From the IMG/VR virus record IMGVR_UViG_3300045932_000167, positions 1 through 45,662 of that record: a DNA stretch of 45,662 bases, one strand, 5' to 3'. The notes under the pieces were generated by a model. The model saw only the letters and a program-made list of their open reading frames with translations. It had not been told where the DNA came from and did not search any database. Shown in pieces: positions 1-7,455 of this stretch; positions within the stretch are counted from its first letter, which is position 1, and the number at the start of each line of letters is the position of its first letter. Source of the stretch: a virus. Both the position numbers and the translations under genes were made by a program.

Positions 1-292
1 AGCGACTTGGCATAAACTGGCTTCTCCCCGGTCCGCGGCACACCGCTCCGCGGCAAATTCTCGGAATTAAGTCGGCGAATTAAAGGGCATTTTAAGTCGC
101 TGGCGAAATTGGCGAAAATCGCCTCGGCGCGGGGAAATTCGGAAAATTGCCGGGGAAAATTGCCGTAAATTCGCCGACCAGATCTGGTTTCCGCTTGACG
201 GCGAGGCACAATCGCTAGATACGCGTTGCTCGCACGGTAACCCCGCGGGGGAATTTTTGGCGGGGTGGGCCGTCCGCAAGGCATGGTGAGCC
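1..292. other. Left-end non-coding region with phased A/T tracts
   Basis: No credible gene is seen here. The stretch has short AAATT or AATT tracts near 55, 65, 79, 106, 135, 144, 157 and 167, many inside GC-rich words such as GGCGAAATT, GGAAAATTGCC and TAAATTCGCC. Neighbouring tracts are often about 9 to 14 bases apart, which suggests intrinsic curvature. GTCCGCGGCA and CTCCGCGGCA form a near-direct repeat at 31-40 and 46-54. CCCCGC at 241 and GCGGGG at 260 are inverted. The region lies just upstream of HNH and terminase genes, the usual place for cos or pac and for a late promoter. That role is inferred from position only. Confidence 0.5.
195..221 (+). promoter_or_regulatory. Weak candidate promoter before the HNH/terminase operon
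   Basis: A TTGACG box at 195-200 is followed after 15 bases by TAGATA at 216-221. The -35 box is good, but the spacer is short and the -10 box is poor. It is the only sigma70-like pair noticed ahead of the plus-strand late genes. A phage-specific promoter elsewhere in 1-292 is just as possible. Confidence 0.22.
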
Positions 293-640
293 GTGCCACG
301 CACTCCCCGCTTCTCCCGACCCGAACGGTTTTACCAGTCCAAGGCTTGGCAGACGGTCAGGCTCCTGGCGCTGGAGCGCGACGGCTACCGCTGCGTGAAG
401 TGCGGCGCCGATGTCCGCCGGCCGGGCGCGGCGCGGGTCGACCACATCAAGCTGCGCCGGCTCCATCCCGAACTGGCGCTCGTCCTCGGCAACCTGCGCA
501 CCCTGTGCACGAGGTGTGAGGGCGCAGTCCACCGCGAGCGCGGCAAGAAGGGCTGGACCGGCGACCGCATCGAAGAGATCCGGGGATCGGACGCCAAGGG
601 GGATCCGCTCGACCCCAACCACCCGTGGAACAAGAAATGA
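293..640 (+). CDS. HNH endonuclease
   Basis: This 115-residue protein has the zinc-binding HNH layout: C34-x2-C37, then D50-H51 in VDHI, then a leucine-rich LGNLRTLC segment with C72-x2-C75 and H80. Small HNH nucleases next to terminase genes occur in many HK97-like phages, where they help the terminase cut the packaging site. That family role, plus its place directly before the small terminase gene, supports a packaging function rather than a homing one. The start is GTG at 293. The stop overlaps the next ATG by 4 bases, so translation is probably coupled. Confidence 0.85.
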   Translation: MPRTPRFSRPERFYQSKAWQTVRLLALERDGYRCVKCGADVRRPGAARVDHIKLRRLHPELALVLGNLRTLCTRCEGAVHRERGKKGWTGDRIEEIRGSDAKGDPLDPNHPWNKK

Positions 641-1089
641 AGACCCCCAACGTCCGAACAGCCAAAAAGCGTGGCAGACCATCGGCTGCCGACCTCGTCC
701 AACGTCGCCGGGATCAGGAAGTAATTGCCCGGCAACCCCCGTTACCGGGGATGAACGACGAGGAAACCGAAGTCTGGGCGCACGTCGTGGCAGCGGAGCC
801 GGCCGACTGGTTCAGCACCTCGAACGCGCCCCTCCTGGCGCAATATTGCCGGCACGTCGTGCACGCAAAGCGGATCGCCGAGATCATCGAAAAGACGCTC
901 TGCGATCTCGACCGGCCTCCCAGCATCGAGGAGTACAACCTCCTCCTGAAGATGCAGGAGCGCGAGACCCGCGTGATCACGGTACTGGCAACCAAGATGC
1001 GCCTGTCGCAACAGTCGACGAGGACTCACCGTGGCAACTCGAGGTCGCGCACCGCGACGACCGTCCCCTGGCAGATCGACGACGAGTAA
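637..1089 (+). CDS. terS: Terminase small subunit (P27-like)
   Basis: This 150-residue protein has a basic N-terminus (TAKKRGRPSAADL), a helical middle with a WAHVV...LLAQYC pattern, and a C-terminal LATKMRLS segment. That layout fits the P27-type small terminase subunits that recognise phage DNA before packaging. The assignment rests on pattern plus position between HNH nuclease and large terminase. The ATG at 637 forms an ATGA overlap with the upstream stop; an in-frame ATG at 625 is less likely. The 3' end overlaps the large-subunit gene by 59 bases, which is long but common for this pair. Confidence 0.8.
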   Translation: MKTPNVRTAKKRGRPSAADLVQRRRDQEVIARQPPLPGMNDEETEVWAHVVAAEPADWFSTSNAPLLAQYCRHVVHAKRIAEIIEKTLCDLDRPPSIEEYNLLLKMQERETRVITVLATKMRLSQQSTRTHRGNSRSRTATTVPWQIDDE

Positions 1090-2608
1090 GAGGACCCGGG
1101 CCGAACGCAATATCGACTGGATCCAAGACCACTGCTGCGTTCCGGCGGGTAAGTTTGTCGGCAAGCCGATGGTTCTGCGGCCTTGGCAGCGGGCCGACAT
1201 CAAGAAGATCTACGACAACCCGGCCGGAACCCGCCGCGCGATCATCAGTTTCGGCCGCAAGAACGGCAAGACGGCGCTGGCCGCGTTCCTCCTACTCCTC
1301 CACCTGTGCGGTCCGGAGGCGCTTGAGAACTCGGAACTCTACAGCGCGGCGCAGTCGCGCGAGCAGGCGGGCATCCTCTTTTCGCTCGCCGCCAAGACGG
1401 TTCGCGCCTCGCCGAAGCTCGAGCCGTTCATCACGATCCGCGACACCCGCAAGGAGCTGTTCTGCCCAGGTCGCGGCACCCTCTATCGGGCGCTCTCGGC
1501 CGAGGTGAAGACCTCCTACGGCCTCAGCCCGGTCTTCGTGGTGCACGACGAGCTCGGCCAGGTGAAGGGGCCGCGCAGCCCGCTCTACGAGGCGCTGGAG
1601 ACCGCCACCGGGGCGCAGGAAGCCCCGCTGTCGATTATCATCAGCACCCAGGCCCCGACCGAAGCAGACCTCTTGTCGGTGCTGCTCGACGACGCCATCG
1701 CCGGCCACGACCCGCGCGTCATCTACTCGCTCTACACCGCCGACATGGACGCCGACCCGTTCGACGCGTGGACGATCCGGCAGGCCAACCCGGCTTTCGG
1801 CGACTTCCAGAACGCCGCCGAGGTTCTGGCCATGGCCGAGGACGCGCGCCGCACCCCGAGCCTGGAAGCGTCGTACCGCAACCTGATCCTGAACCAGCGG
1901 GTCGAAGCTTCGGCGCCCTTCGTCTCGCGCGGGGTCTGGGCCGCCAACAACGCAAAGCCGAAGCCGCTGGCGGGCGTCCCGGTCTATGGCGGGCTCGATC
2001 TCTCGGAGACCGCCGATCTCACCGCGCTGGTGCTGATCGGCCTCGTCGACGAGATCTGGCAGATCCACCCGACCTTCTGGCTACCGGGCGACGGGTTGAA
2101 GGCCAAGGCGGATCACGACCGGGTGCCCTACGACCTCTGGCACCGCGAAGGCTACCTCCTGGCGGCGCCGGGCAAGAGCGTCGACTACGAGTACGTCGCC
2201 GAGTACCTGACCGGAGTCTTCGACGCTTTCGATATCAAGAAGATCGCCTTCGACCGGTGGAATTTCCGGCACCTGCGGCCTTGGCTGCTAAAGGTCGGGT
2301 TCACCGAGGCGATGATCGAAAAGCACTTTGAGGAATTCGGCCAGGGCATGAAGTCGATGTCGCCGGCCCTGCGCGTGCTGGAGGCCGACCTCCTCAATGG
2401 CCGGATGGCACACGGCGATCACCCGGTGCTGCGCATGTGCTCGCGCAACGCGGTCATCGACACCGATCCGGCCGGCAACCGGAAGCTGATCAAGGATCCG
2501 AAAAAGCTCTCGGGCCGGGTCGACGGCATGATCTCGCTGGCCATGGCGCGCGGCGCCGCCGCCGCCGATGCCGAGAAAACCTTCAATATCCGCGCGCTGA
2601 TCGGTTAG
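1031..2608 (+). CDS. terL: Terminase large subunit
   Basis: This is the ATPase and nuclease that drives DNA into the prohead; 525 residues is a normal length. Visible motifs are a Walker A-like FGRKNGKTAL at residues 74-83, Walker B FVVHDE at 169-174, the coupling motif ISTQAPTEADLL, and the nuclease aspartate in GGLDLSETADL (D323) followed by a late acidic SGRVDGMISL segment. These match Terminase_1 (HK97-type) proteins. The GTG at 1031 has AGGA about 8 bases upstream, and no ATG start would preserve the N-terminal adaptor region. Confidence 0.95.
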   Translation: MATRGRAPRRPSPGRSTTSKRTRAERNIDWIQDHCCVPAGKFVGKPMVLRPWQRADIKKIYDNPAGTRRAIISFGRKNGKTALAAFLLLLHLCGPEALENSELYSAAQSREQAGILFSLAAKTVRASPKLEPFITIRDTRKELFCPGRGTLYRALSAEVKTSYGLSPVFVVHDELGQVKGPRSPLYEALETATGAQEAPLSIIISTQAPTEADLLSVLLDDAIAGHDPRVIYSLYTADMDADPFDAWTIRQANPAFGDFQNAAEVLAMAEDARRTPSLEASYRNLILNQRVEASAPFVSRGVWAANNAKPKPLAGVPVYGGLDLSETADLTALVLIGLVDEIWQIHPTFWLPGDGLKAKADHDRVPYDLWHREGYLLAAPGKSVDYEYVAEYLTGVFDAFDIKKIAFDRWNFRHLRPWLLKVGFTEAMIEKHFEEFGQGMKSMSPALRVLEADLLNGRMAHGDHPVLRMCSRNAVIDTDPAGNRKLIKDPKKLSGRVDGMISLAMARGAAAADAEKTFNIRALIG

Positions 2609-2705
2609 CGGCGCGGCCCCGCCGGGCGAGGGGCTCAGACCCGGCAGGTTGTCTGGGGACGCCTCACCGCGCCGCCGTGCGCTCTTTAATCTCGGGATCT
2701 CGAAA

Positions 2706-4661
2706 ATGGAACTCGTCCAGAGGACGACGGCTGCTGCCGCGCCTGGCGGCGACCCGCTCGAGTTCGTCATGTCGGACGCGACGGTCGATAGATTCGGCGA
2801 CATCATCGAACCCGACGGCTGGCAGCTCGCGAACTTCCGCAAGAACCCGATCGCGCTGTTCGGCCACGACGGCGACTTTCTGGTCGGCAACTGGCACAAC
2901 GTCAGGATCGAGGACGGCGCGCTGATCGGTCGCCTCGACTTGCTGCCGCCCGTCTCGGAGCGGCTGCGGGAGATCCACACCGCCATCGATGCCGGCGTCC
3001 TGCGCGCCGTCTCGGTCGGCTTCCGCCCGATCAAGCGCGAGCCCATCGAGGGCAGCAAGGTCGGCGGCATCCGCTTCCTCGAAACCGAACTTGTCGAATG
3101 CTCGCTCGTCTCAGTGCCGGCGAACCCGAACGCGCTGCAGGTGGCGAGAAGTCTGAATTTGTCCCGCGATACCATGGCTCTGATCTTTGGCGAGTCCGCC
3201 CTTGATGGTCAGGAACCGGGTCGTGGGCGTCCTGGCGAGCCTGCCGGAACCTCCCTGACCAGAAGGTCACCCCCGATGAATATCTCGGAGCGTATCGAGC
3301 GGGCTCAGGCCACGCTCACCGAACTCAAGGACAAGCTTAACAACCACATCACCTCGCAGGGCGAAGTGATCGACGAGGCGGCGACTTTGGTCGCGGCCGA
3401 ACTTAGCGGGCAGATTAAGCAGACCGAGGGCACGCTGGTGATGCTGAAAGACGCGGAAGCGTCGCTCGGCGCCAAGAGCGATCCCCTGGTCACCACCCCC
3501 GGCACGAACGTCGTTACCACCACCGGCAACAACACCCGCCGGCCGTTCTCGCTGCCGCAGAAAAAGGTCGAGCCGGTCGACTACATCTACCGCTCGGTGG
3601 CGGCGGCGGTCGTCGCCCACATGACCCATCGGCCGATCCCCGAGGTCTTGCGCGCCGCCTACGGCGACGACGAGATCACCCACCGGGTCGCCGACATTCT
3701 GGTGATGCGGGCCGCGACGGTGCCGGCGTCCACCACCCAGGTCGGCTGGGCCGCCGAGCTGGTGCAGACCGCGATCCTCGACCTCATCGACACGCTGCCG
3801 GTGATGTCGGTCTACCCGCGGCTGCGCGCGCTCGGCGGGCGCTACACCTTCGGGCGCAACGGCATCGTCTCCCTGCCGGCGCGCAGCGCGACCCCGACCG
3901 TCGCCGGGTCGTTCATCGCCGAAGGTGCTCCCATCCCGGTGCGGCAGGCTGCGTTCACCGCAGTCACGCTGACCCCGAAGAAGATGGGCGTCATCACCAC
4001 GATGACCCGGCAGATCGCGATGCACTCGACGCCGGCCATCGAACAGGTGCTGCGCGAGGCGATGGCCGACGACACCGCCATCTCGCTCGACACGATCCTG
4101 CTCGACAACGTGGCGGGGACTGCGGTGCGGCCACCGGGCCTGCGGTACAACGTGACCCCGGTCACGCCGACCGCCGGCGGCGGGTTTGCGGCGCTGGTCG
4201 GCGACCTGAGCAAGCTCGTCGAGGTGCTGTCGGACGCCAACTCGATGCGCTCGCCCGCCTGGATCATGCACCCCAGCGATGTGGTGCGGATCGGGCTGAC
4301 TCAGGGCACCGCCGGCACCGACTTCCCGTTCCGCGCCGAGGTCAATGCCGGGAACCTGCTGGGCTACCCGGTCATCCAGTCCACGACCCAGACCAAGAAG
4401 TCGGTGATCCTGCTCGACGCCGCCGACTTCTTCTCGGCGACCGGCGACGAGCCGATGTTCGACGTGTCGGATCAGGCGACGATCCACATGGAGGACACCA
4501 CCCCGCTGCCGATCGGCTCGACGGGCACCCCCAACACCGTGGCGGCGCCGGTTCGCTCGCTGTGGCAGACGGACAGCCTCGGCATCCGCATGCTGCTCGA
4601 TGTCAACTGGGCGATGCGGCGCACGGGCGTCGTGACTTACGTCACGGGCGTGACTTGGTAA
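2706..4661 (+). CDS. Prohead protease - major capsid protein fusion
   Basis: One open frame joins two normally separate HK97 genes. Counting from the ATG at 2706, about residues 1-150 are an S78/U35-type prohead protease: FGHDGD supplies the histidine, AVSVGF the serine and ETELVECSLVSVPAN the acidic region. After a linker, residues from about 191 on are an HK97-fold capsid protein with a helical delta (scaffold) segment (ISERIERAQATLTELKDKL) and the capsid core ending VTYVTGVTW. The frame stays open upstream to a TTG at 2649, but the 2706 ATG begins where protease homology begins. Proteases normally process the scaffold, so cleavage of the fusion in assembling heads is expected. An internal start at 3276 could also give free capsid protein. 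Confidence 0.9.
   Translation: MELVQRTTAAAAPGGDPLEFVMSDATVDRFGDIIEPDGWQLANFRKNPIALFGHDGDFLVGNWHNVRIEDGALIGRLDLLPPVSERLREIHTAIDAGVLRAVSVGFRPIKREPIEGSKVGGIRFLETELVECSLVSVPANPNALQVARSLNLSRDTMALIFGESALDGQEPGRGRPGEPAGTSLTRRSPPMNISERIERAQATLTELKDKLNNHITSQGEVIDEAATLVAAELSGQIKQTEGTLVMLKDAEASLGAKSDPLVTTPGTNVVTTTGNNTRRPFSLPQKKVEPVDYIYRSVAAAVVAHMTHRPIPEVLRAAYGDDEITHRVADILVMRAATVPASTTQVGWAAELVQTAILDLIDTLPVMSVYPRLRALGGRYTFGRNGIVSLPARSATPTVAGSFIAEGAPIPVRQAAFTAVTLTPKKMGVITTMTRQIAMHSTPAIEQVLREAMADDTAISLDTILLDNVAGTAVRPPGLRYNVTPVTPTAGGGFAALVGDLSKLVEVLSDANSMRSPAWIMHPSDVVRIGLTQGTAGTDFPFRAEVNAGNLLGYPVIQSTTQTKKSVILLDAADFFSATGDEPMFDVSDQATIHMEDTTPLPIGSTGTPNTVAAPVRSLWQTDSLGIRMLLDVNWAMRRTGVVTYVTGVTW
3261..3278 (+). 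promoter_or_regulatory. Internal ribosome binding site and start inside the fusion gene
   Basis: AGAAGG at 3261-3266 stands 9 bases before an in-frame ATG at 3276-3278. This start falls at the domain border, exactly where the scaffold-plus-capsid part begins (MNISERIERAQ). It would yield a 461-residue capsid protein without protease, allowing a low fusion-to-capsid ratio. Use of this start is inferred, not shown. Confidence 0.5.
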
Positions 4662-4783
4662 GCAGACGATCAGATGGCGGGCGGTCTGAACCGCCCGTCG
4701 TCGTGCTGCTTGTGGTGGCAGGCCTGGCGCTATGCGTGATCGGCCTCGCCGCCATCCCGATCCTCTTCGCGGTGCCGCAATGA
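4655..4783 (+). CDS. Small single-pass membrane protein
   Basis: A 42-residue frame from TTG at 4655 ends in a TGA that overlaps the next gene's ATG by 4 bases. After a short basic start (SRRSDGGRSEPP) it is almost entirely hydrophobic (VVVLLVVAGLALCVIGLAAI), enough for one membrane helix. The start codon is uncertain and the ribosome site weak; the coupling to the next gene is the best argument that it is real. No function is recognised. Confidence 0.4.
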   Translation: MVSRRSDGGRSEPPVVVLLVVAGLALCVIGLAAIPILFAVPQ

Positions 4784-4983
4784 CCGAGCCGCTGCTGCAG
4801 TTCTTCGCCTACCACCACCTGCCGATTCAACTCCAGGCGATCAGCATGCCGTTCGGCGAACTGGCCGACCACATCGTCGCGACGCTGCCGCGCAACCCCG
4901 AGCGGACGACCGCGCTGCGCAAGCTCCTCGAGTCCAAGGACTGCGCGGTCCGGGCGGCGCTGTTCAAGGAGCCGGCATCATGA
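4780..4983 (+). CDS. Acb2/Tad1 hairpin-like protein (candidate anti-CBASS)
   Basis: This 67-residue protein has the signature of the small phage family now called the Acb2/Tad1 hairpin domain: YHHLP near the start, PFGELADHIV, LPRNPERTTALRKLLE, then a SKDCAVRAAL helix. Family members form helical hairpins. The studied Acb2 proteins bind and sequester cyclic oligonucleotides made by CBASS and related defence systems. Many relatives lie in structural gene clusters, as here between capsid and portal, and have never been tested. Family membership is inferred from motif memory without a search; the sequestering activity of this member is unknown. It overlaps its neighbours by 4 bases on each side. 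Confidence 0.65.
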   Translation: MTEPLLQFFAYHHLPIQLQAISMPFGELADHIVATLPRNPERTTALRKLLESKDCAVRAALFKEPAS

Positions 4984-5282
4984 GCACCATCGAAGAGATG
5001 CGTGCCGCCTGGGACAAGCAGACCAAGGAACCCTTGGTGCCGATGCCGCCCGGCGCTGCGGTGCCTGGATCCGCGCTCGAGTACCGCATCGCCAAGCTGC
5101 GGCTGGAGCCCGGCGATGTCCTCATCGTCAAGGTGGATCAGCACCTAACCCTGGAGATGACGATCGGCGCGGCCCAAGCGATGAAGGACATCGTTGGCCA
5201 GGATGTGCCGGTCATGGTGATCGACCGAGACATCGACGTGTCGCTGCTGACCAAGGCCGAGATCGCGGAGCGAACAGTATGA
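4980..5282 (+). CDS. Hypothetical protein, late region
   Basis: This 100-residue protein is not recognised. Its C-terminal two thirds look like a compact alpha/beta fold: LRLEPGDVLIVKV, a helix over AAQAMKDIVG, then VPVMVIDRDIDVSLL. The first 30 residues are charged and proline-rich. It overlaps the Acb2-like gene upstream and the next small gene downstream by 4 bases each, so it belongs to one translationally coupled run between capsid and glycosyltransferase. No membrane segment or cysteine motif is present. Confidence 0.75.
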   Translation: MSTIEEMRAAWDKQTKEPLVPMPPGAAVPGSALEYRIAKLRLEPGDVLIVKVDQHLTLEMTIGAAQAMKDIVGQDVPVMVIDRDIDVSLLTKAEIAERTV

Positions 5283-5494
5283 GCGATCCATGGGCCTCCG
5301 GGGTGATGCGTTTCGAGGTAGCGCAGGCTGACCCGTTCGAACGGTTGCCAGCACTGGCGGCGAGGCTGGGGGTGAAGCCTTACGAGGCTGAGGATCGAGG
5401 TCAGGCCGAGGTGCTGCTGCACACCAAGAACGGCGAGCGCTACAGCCTGTTCGACCTGATCAACGCGTTTCTCGACCGGTTGGATAAGGCATGA
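5279..5494 (+). CDS. Hypothetical protein, late region
   Basis: This 71-residue protein is not recognised. It reads as a soluble small protein with FEVAQADPFERLPALAARLG followed by a helical YSLFDLINAFLDRLDKA tail. Both ends overlap neighbouring genes by 4 bases, which is the main evidence that it is expressed. Confidence 0.7.
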   Translation: MSDPWASGVMRFEVAQADPFERLPALAARLGVKPYEAEDRGQAEVLLHTKNGERYSLFDLINAFLDRLDKA

Positions 5495-5715
5495 TGGACG
5501 TGCCGCTGATCTGCGACCCGGTGCCGGGACCATCGGGGATCATCACGACTTCCCGGCGATTATCAGCGGCTGACGTAGAGCGGTTTCGCAAACGCTGGGC
5601 ACTCGTATCGAAGGGCTTCGCAAGTCCGAGCGAAATACTGCCTGCGGCGTATCGGTTCCAACCGTTGACCGCCGGCCGCACCGAATGGCCCGACGCCGAG
5701 TATTGCGCGGCCTGA
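5491..5715 (+). CDS. Hypothetical protein, late region
   Basis: This 74-residue protein is not recognised. The middle (LSAADVERFRKRWALVSKGF) is a likely amphipathic helix. The start ATGATG overlaps the previous stop by 4 bases, and the gene ends 3 bases before the glycosyltransferase-like gene. The first or the second ATG could be used. Confidence 0.65.
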   Translation: MMDVPLICDPVPGPSGIITTSRRLSAADVERFRKRWALVSKGFASPSEILPAAYRFQPLTAGRTEWPDAEYCAA

Positions 5716-5718
5716 CCG

Positions 5719-7035
5719 ATGCGCCTCCTCGTCCTCTATCACGCCGGGTACAGCTACACGCCGACGATCCGGCATTACCTCGAGGCCTTCGGGCGGTACT
5801 CGACCTGCGAGGTCGCGTATTCGAACGTCGACCAGCCCGAATGCATCGATCTTGCATATTTCGACGCGGTTTTGGTCAATTTCTGCGTCACCTCGATGGT
5901 GCGCTTCCCCGAGCGCCTGCCCGAGTTCTTCCCGCCCTTGGCGGCGGCGCTGGCCGGGTTCAAGGGCGTCAAGCTGGCCGCGGTGCAGGACGACTACGAC
6001 TTCACCAACCGGGTGATCGAGTTCCTGGCCCAGATCGGTGCCGACATCGTGCTGACCCCGGTGCCGGCCGAAGGGATTCCGGTCGTCTATCGCGAGCTCG
6101 CGAACCGGATGCACTTCGAGACGGTGCGCACCGCCTATCTCGTCCCCGGCCTGATCGAGCGCGGTCATTCGCTGCCGCCACTGGCCGAGCGGCCGATCAG
6201 CCTCGGGTATCGCGGTCGCGAACTGCCCTACCGGCTGGGTGATCTCGCCTGGCACAAGGCCGAGGTCGGGCGGCAGTTCAAATGGGCCTGCTCCCGCCGG
6301 CATGTCGCCTGCGACATCGCGATCGATGAGGGAAGCCGGTTTCTGGGCGACGCCTGGCTCGATTTCGTCGCCCGCTGCCGGGTCATGCTGGGCAGCCCCA
6401 GCGGGGCCAACGTCTTCGACTTCGACGGCTCGCTGCACAAGCGCCTCGTCGCGCTCTACCGGCCGGGCCTGCGCTACGGCGAGGTGCGCGACGAGATCCT
6501 CGCTCACGCGGTCCCGTTCGACATGGGGCAGGTCTCGGCCCGGATCTACGAGGCGGTGGCGTTCGGCACCGCGCTGGCGCTGGTGCGCGGCAATTACTCC
6601 GGGGTGCTCGAACCCGACGAGCACTATGTCCCGATCGAACCCGACTACAGCAATGTCGATCAGGTGCTGGAGCGCATCCTCGACATCCCGGCCATGGAAG
6701 CGATGGCCGAGCGTGCGCTGACCCATGTCACGGGCGATCTGCGCAACCACTACAGCGATTTCGTCGGCCGCATCGACGACCTGATCCTGGCGCGGTGCCA
6801 CCTCGGCGGTGGGGTCGCCCACGGGCAGGGGCCTCGGCCCGCAGTCACCGATCACCTGCTCGGCACCGATCCGTACCTGATCCGACAGCTGTTTGAGACC
6901 CGGCGCGCGCTGGCGGAATCCGAGGCGAACCGACGGGAGTTCCTGCAGCTCGCCGCCGAGAGGAGGCTCGAGGTCGTCCGAACCGGCGAGCGAACCTATC
7001 AGGTGCTGCACCGCGCCGAGGCGCGTTCGCCTTGA
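5719..7035 (+). CDS. Glycosyltransferase-like protein
   Basis: This 438-residue protein begins with a Rossmann-like strand (MRLLVLYHAGYSYTP) and has a second nucleotide-sugar half. The segment from about residue 265 to 340 (SARIYEAVAFGTALALV, then a YVPIEPDYSNVDQVLERI stretch) matches the C-terminal domain of GT-B glycosyltransferases of the CgeB/YkvP type. Residues after about 365 are charged and helical and may be a phage-specific tail. It sits in the middle of the head genes, upstream of portal and the collagen-like protein. Modification of a virion protein or of host surface sugar is therefore possible, but the substrate cannot be read from sequence. Confidence 0.7.
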   Translation: MRLLVLYHAGYSYTPTIRHYLEAFGRYSTCEVAYSNVDQPECIDLAYFDAVLVNFCVTSMVRFPERLPEFFPPLAAALAGFKGVKLAAVQDDYDFTNRVIEFLAQIGADIVLTPVPAEGIPVVYRELANRMHFETVRTAYLVPGLIERGHSLPPLAERPISLGYRGRELPYRLGDLAWHKAEVGRQFKWACSRRHVACDIAIDEGSRFLGDAWLDFVARCRVMLGSPSGANVFDFDGSLHKRLVALYRPGLRYGEVRDEILAHAVPFDMGQVSARIYEAVAFGTALALVRGNYSGVLEPDEHYVPIEPDYSNVDQVLERILDIPAMEAMAERALTHVTGDLRNHYSDFVGRIDDLILARCHLGGGVAHGQGPRPAVTDHLLGTDPYLIRQLFETRRALAESEANRREFLQLAAERRLEVVRTGERTYQVLHRAEARSP

Positions 7036-7083
7036 TGATCCCCTGTGGATTAGCTGGGGATGATTAGCTGAGGAGATAGCAAA

Positions 7084-7455
7084 ATGTCCGACGAACAGGC
7101 GGTGCACGACGCGCTGAGCGCCGAGTCGGCGCGGGTCATGGAGCAAAGCAAGCCCATCCCGAGCCAAGCCGATATCGACGCGATCAAGCGCGGCGAGAAG
7201 GGCGTCGACGACAAGGAGGATCCGAAGAACCCCGAAATGCCGCCCGCGCATGAGCAGCACGCGGCCTTCCGCCAGGCGCGGCAATCCGATGCGGATCGCG
7301 CTGGCCGGGAGCGCGGCGGCTATCAGACCCGCGCGGCTGAGCCAGAGGAGTCGACGCCGGCACCGGCCCCGACCTCGGGCCGCAGCACGTCGCGGGCGTC
7401 GTCATCGTCGTTGTCCTCGACCTCCACCCCCGACGACGAGAAACACACTGCGTAA
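7084..7455 (+). CDS. Charged, probably disordered hypothetical protein
   Basis: This 123-residue protein is rich in Asp, Glu, Lys, Ser, Thr and Pro and lacks a hydrophobic core. The C-terminal third is a Ser/Thr/Pro run (SGRSTSRASSSSLSSTSTPD). It has a clear ribosome site, AGGAG 9 bases before the ATG. The stop codon abuts the portal ATG directly. Position before portal suggests an assembly helper or minor head component, but no family is recognised. Confidence 0.7.
   Translation: MSDEQAVHDALSAESARVMEQSKPIPSQADIDAIKRGEKGVDDKEDPKNPEMPPAHEQHAAFRQARQSDADRAGRERGGYQTRAAEPEESTPAPAPTSGRSTSRASSSSLSSTSTPDDEKHTA

Noticed and set aside
3267-4487. 406-residue antisense frame over the capsid region
   Set aside because: It is a His/Arg/Gly-rich shadow of the capsid codons, with no start signal.
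5563-7284. 573-residue antisense frame over the glycosyltransferase gene
   Set aside because: It is a typical GC-rich shadow: no ribosome site, Arg/Asp/Val-rich composition without domain pattern, opposite to a gene with good similarity.
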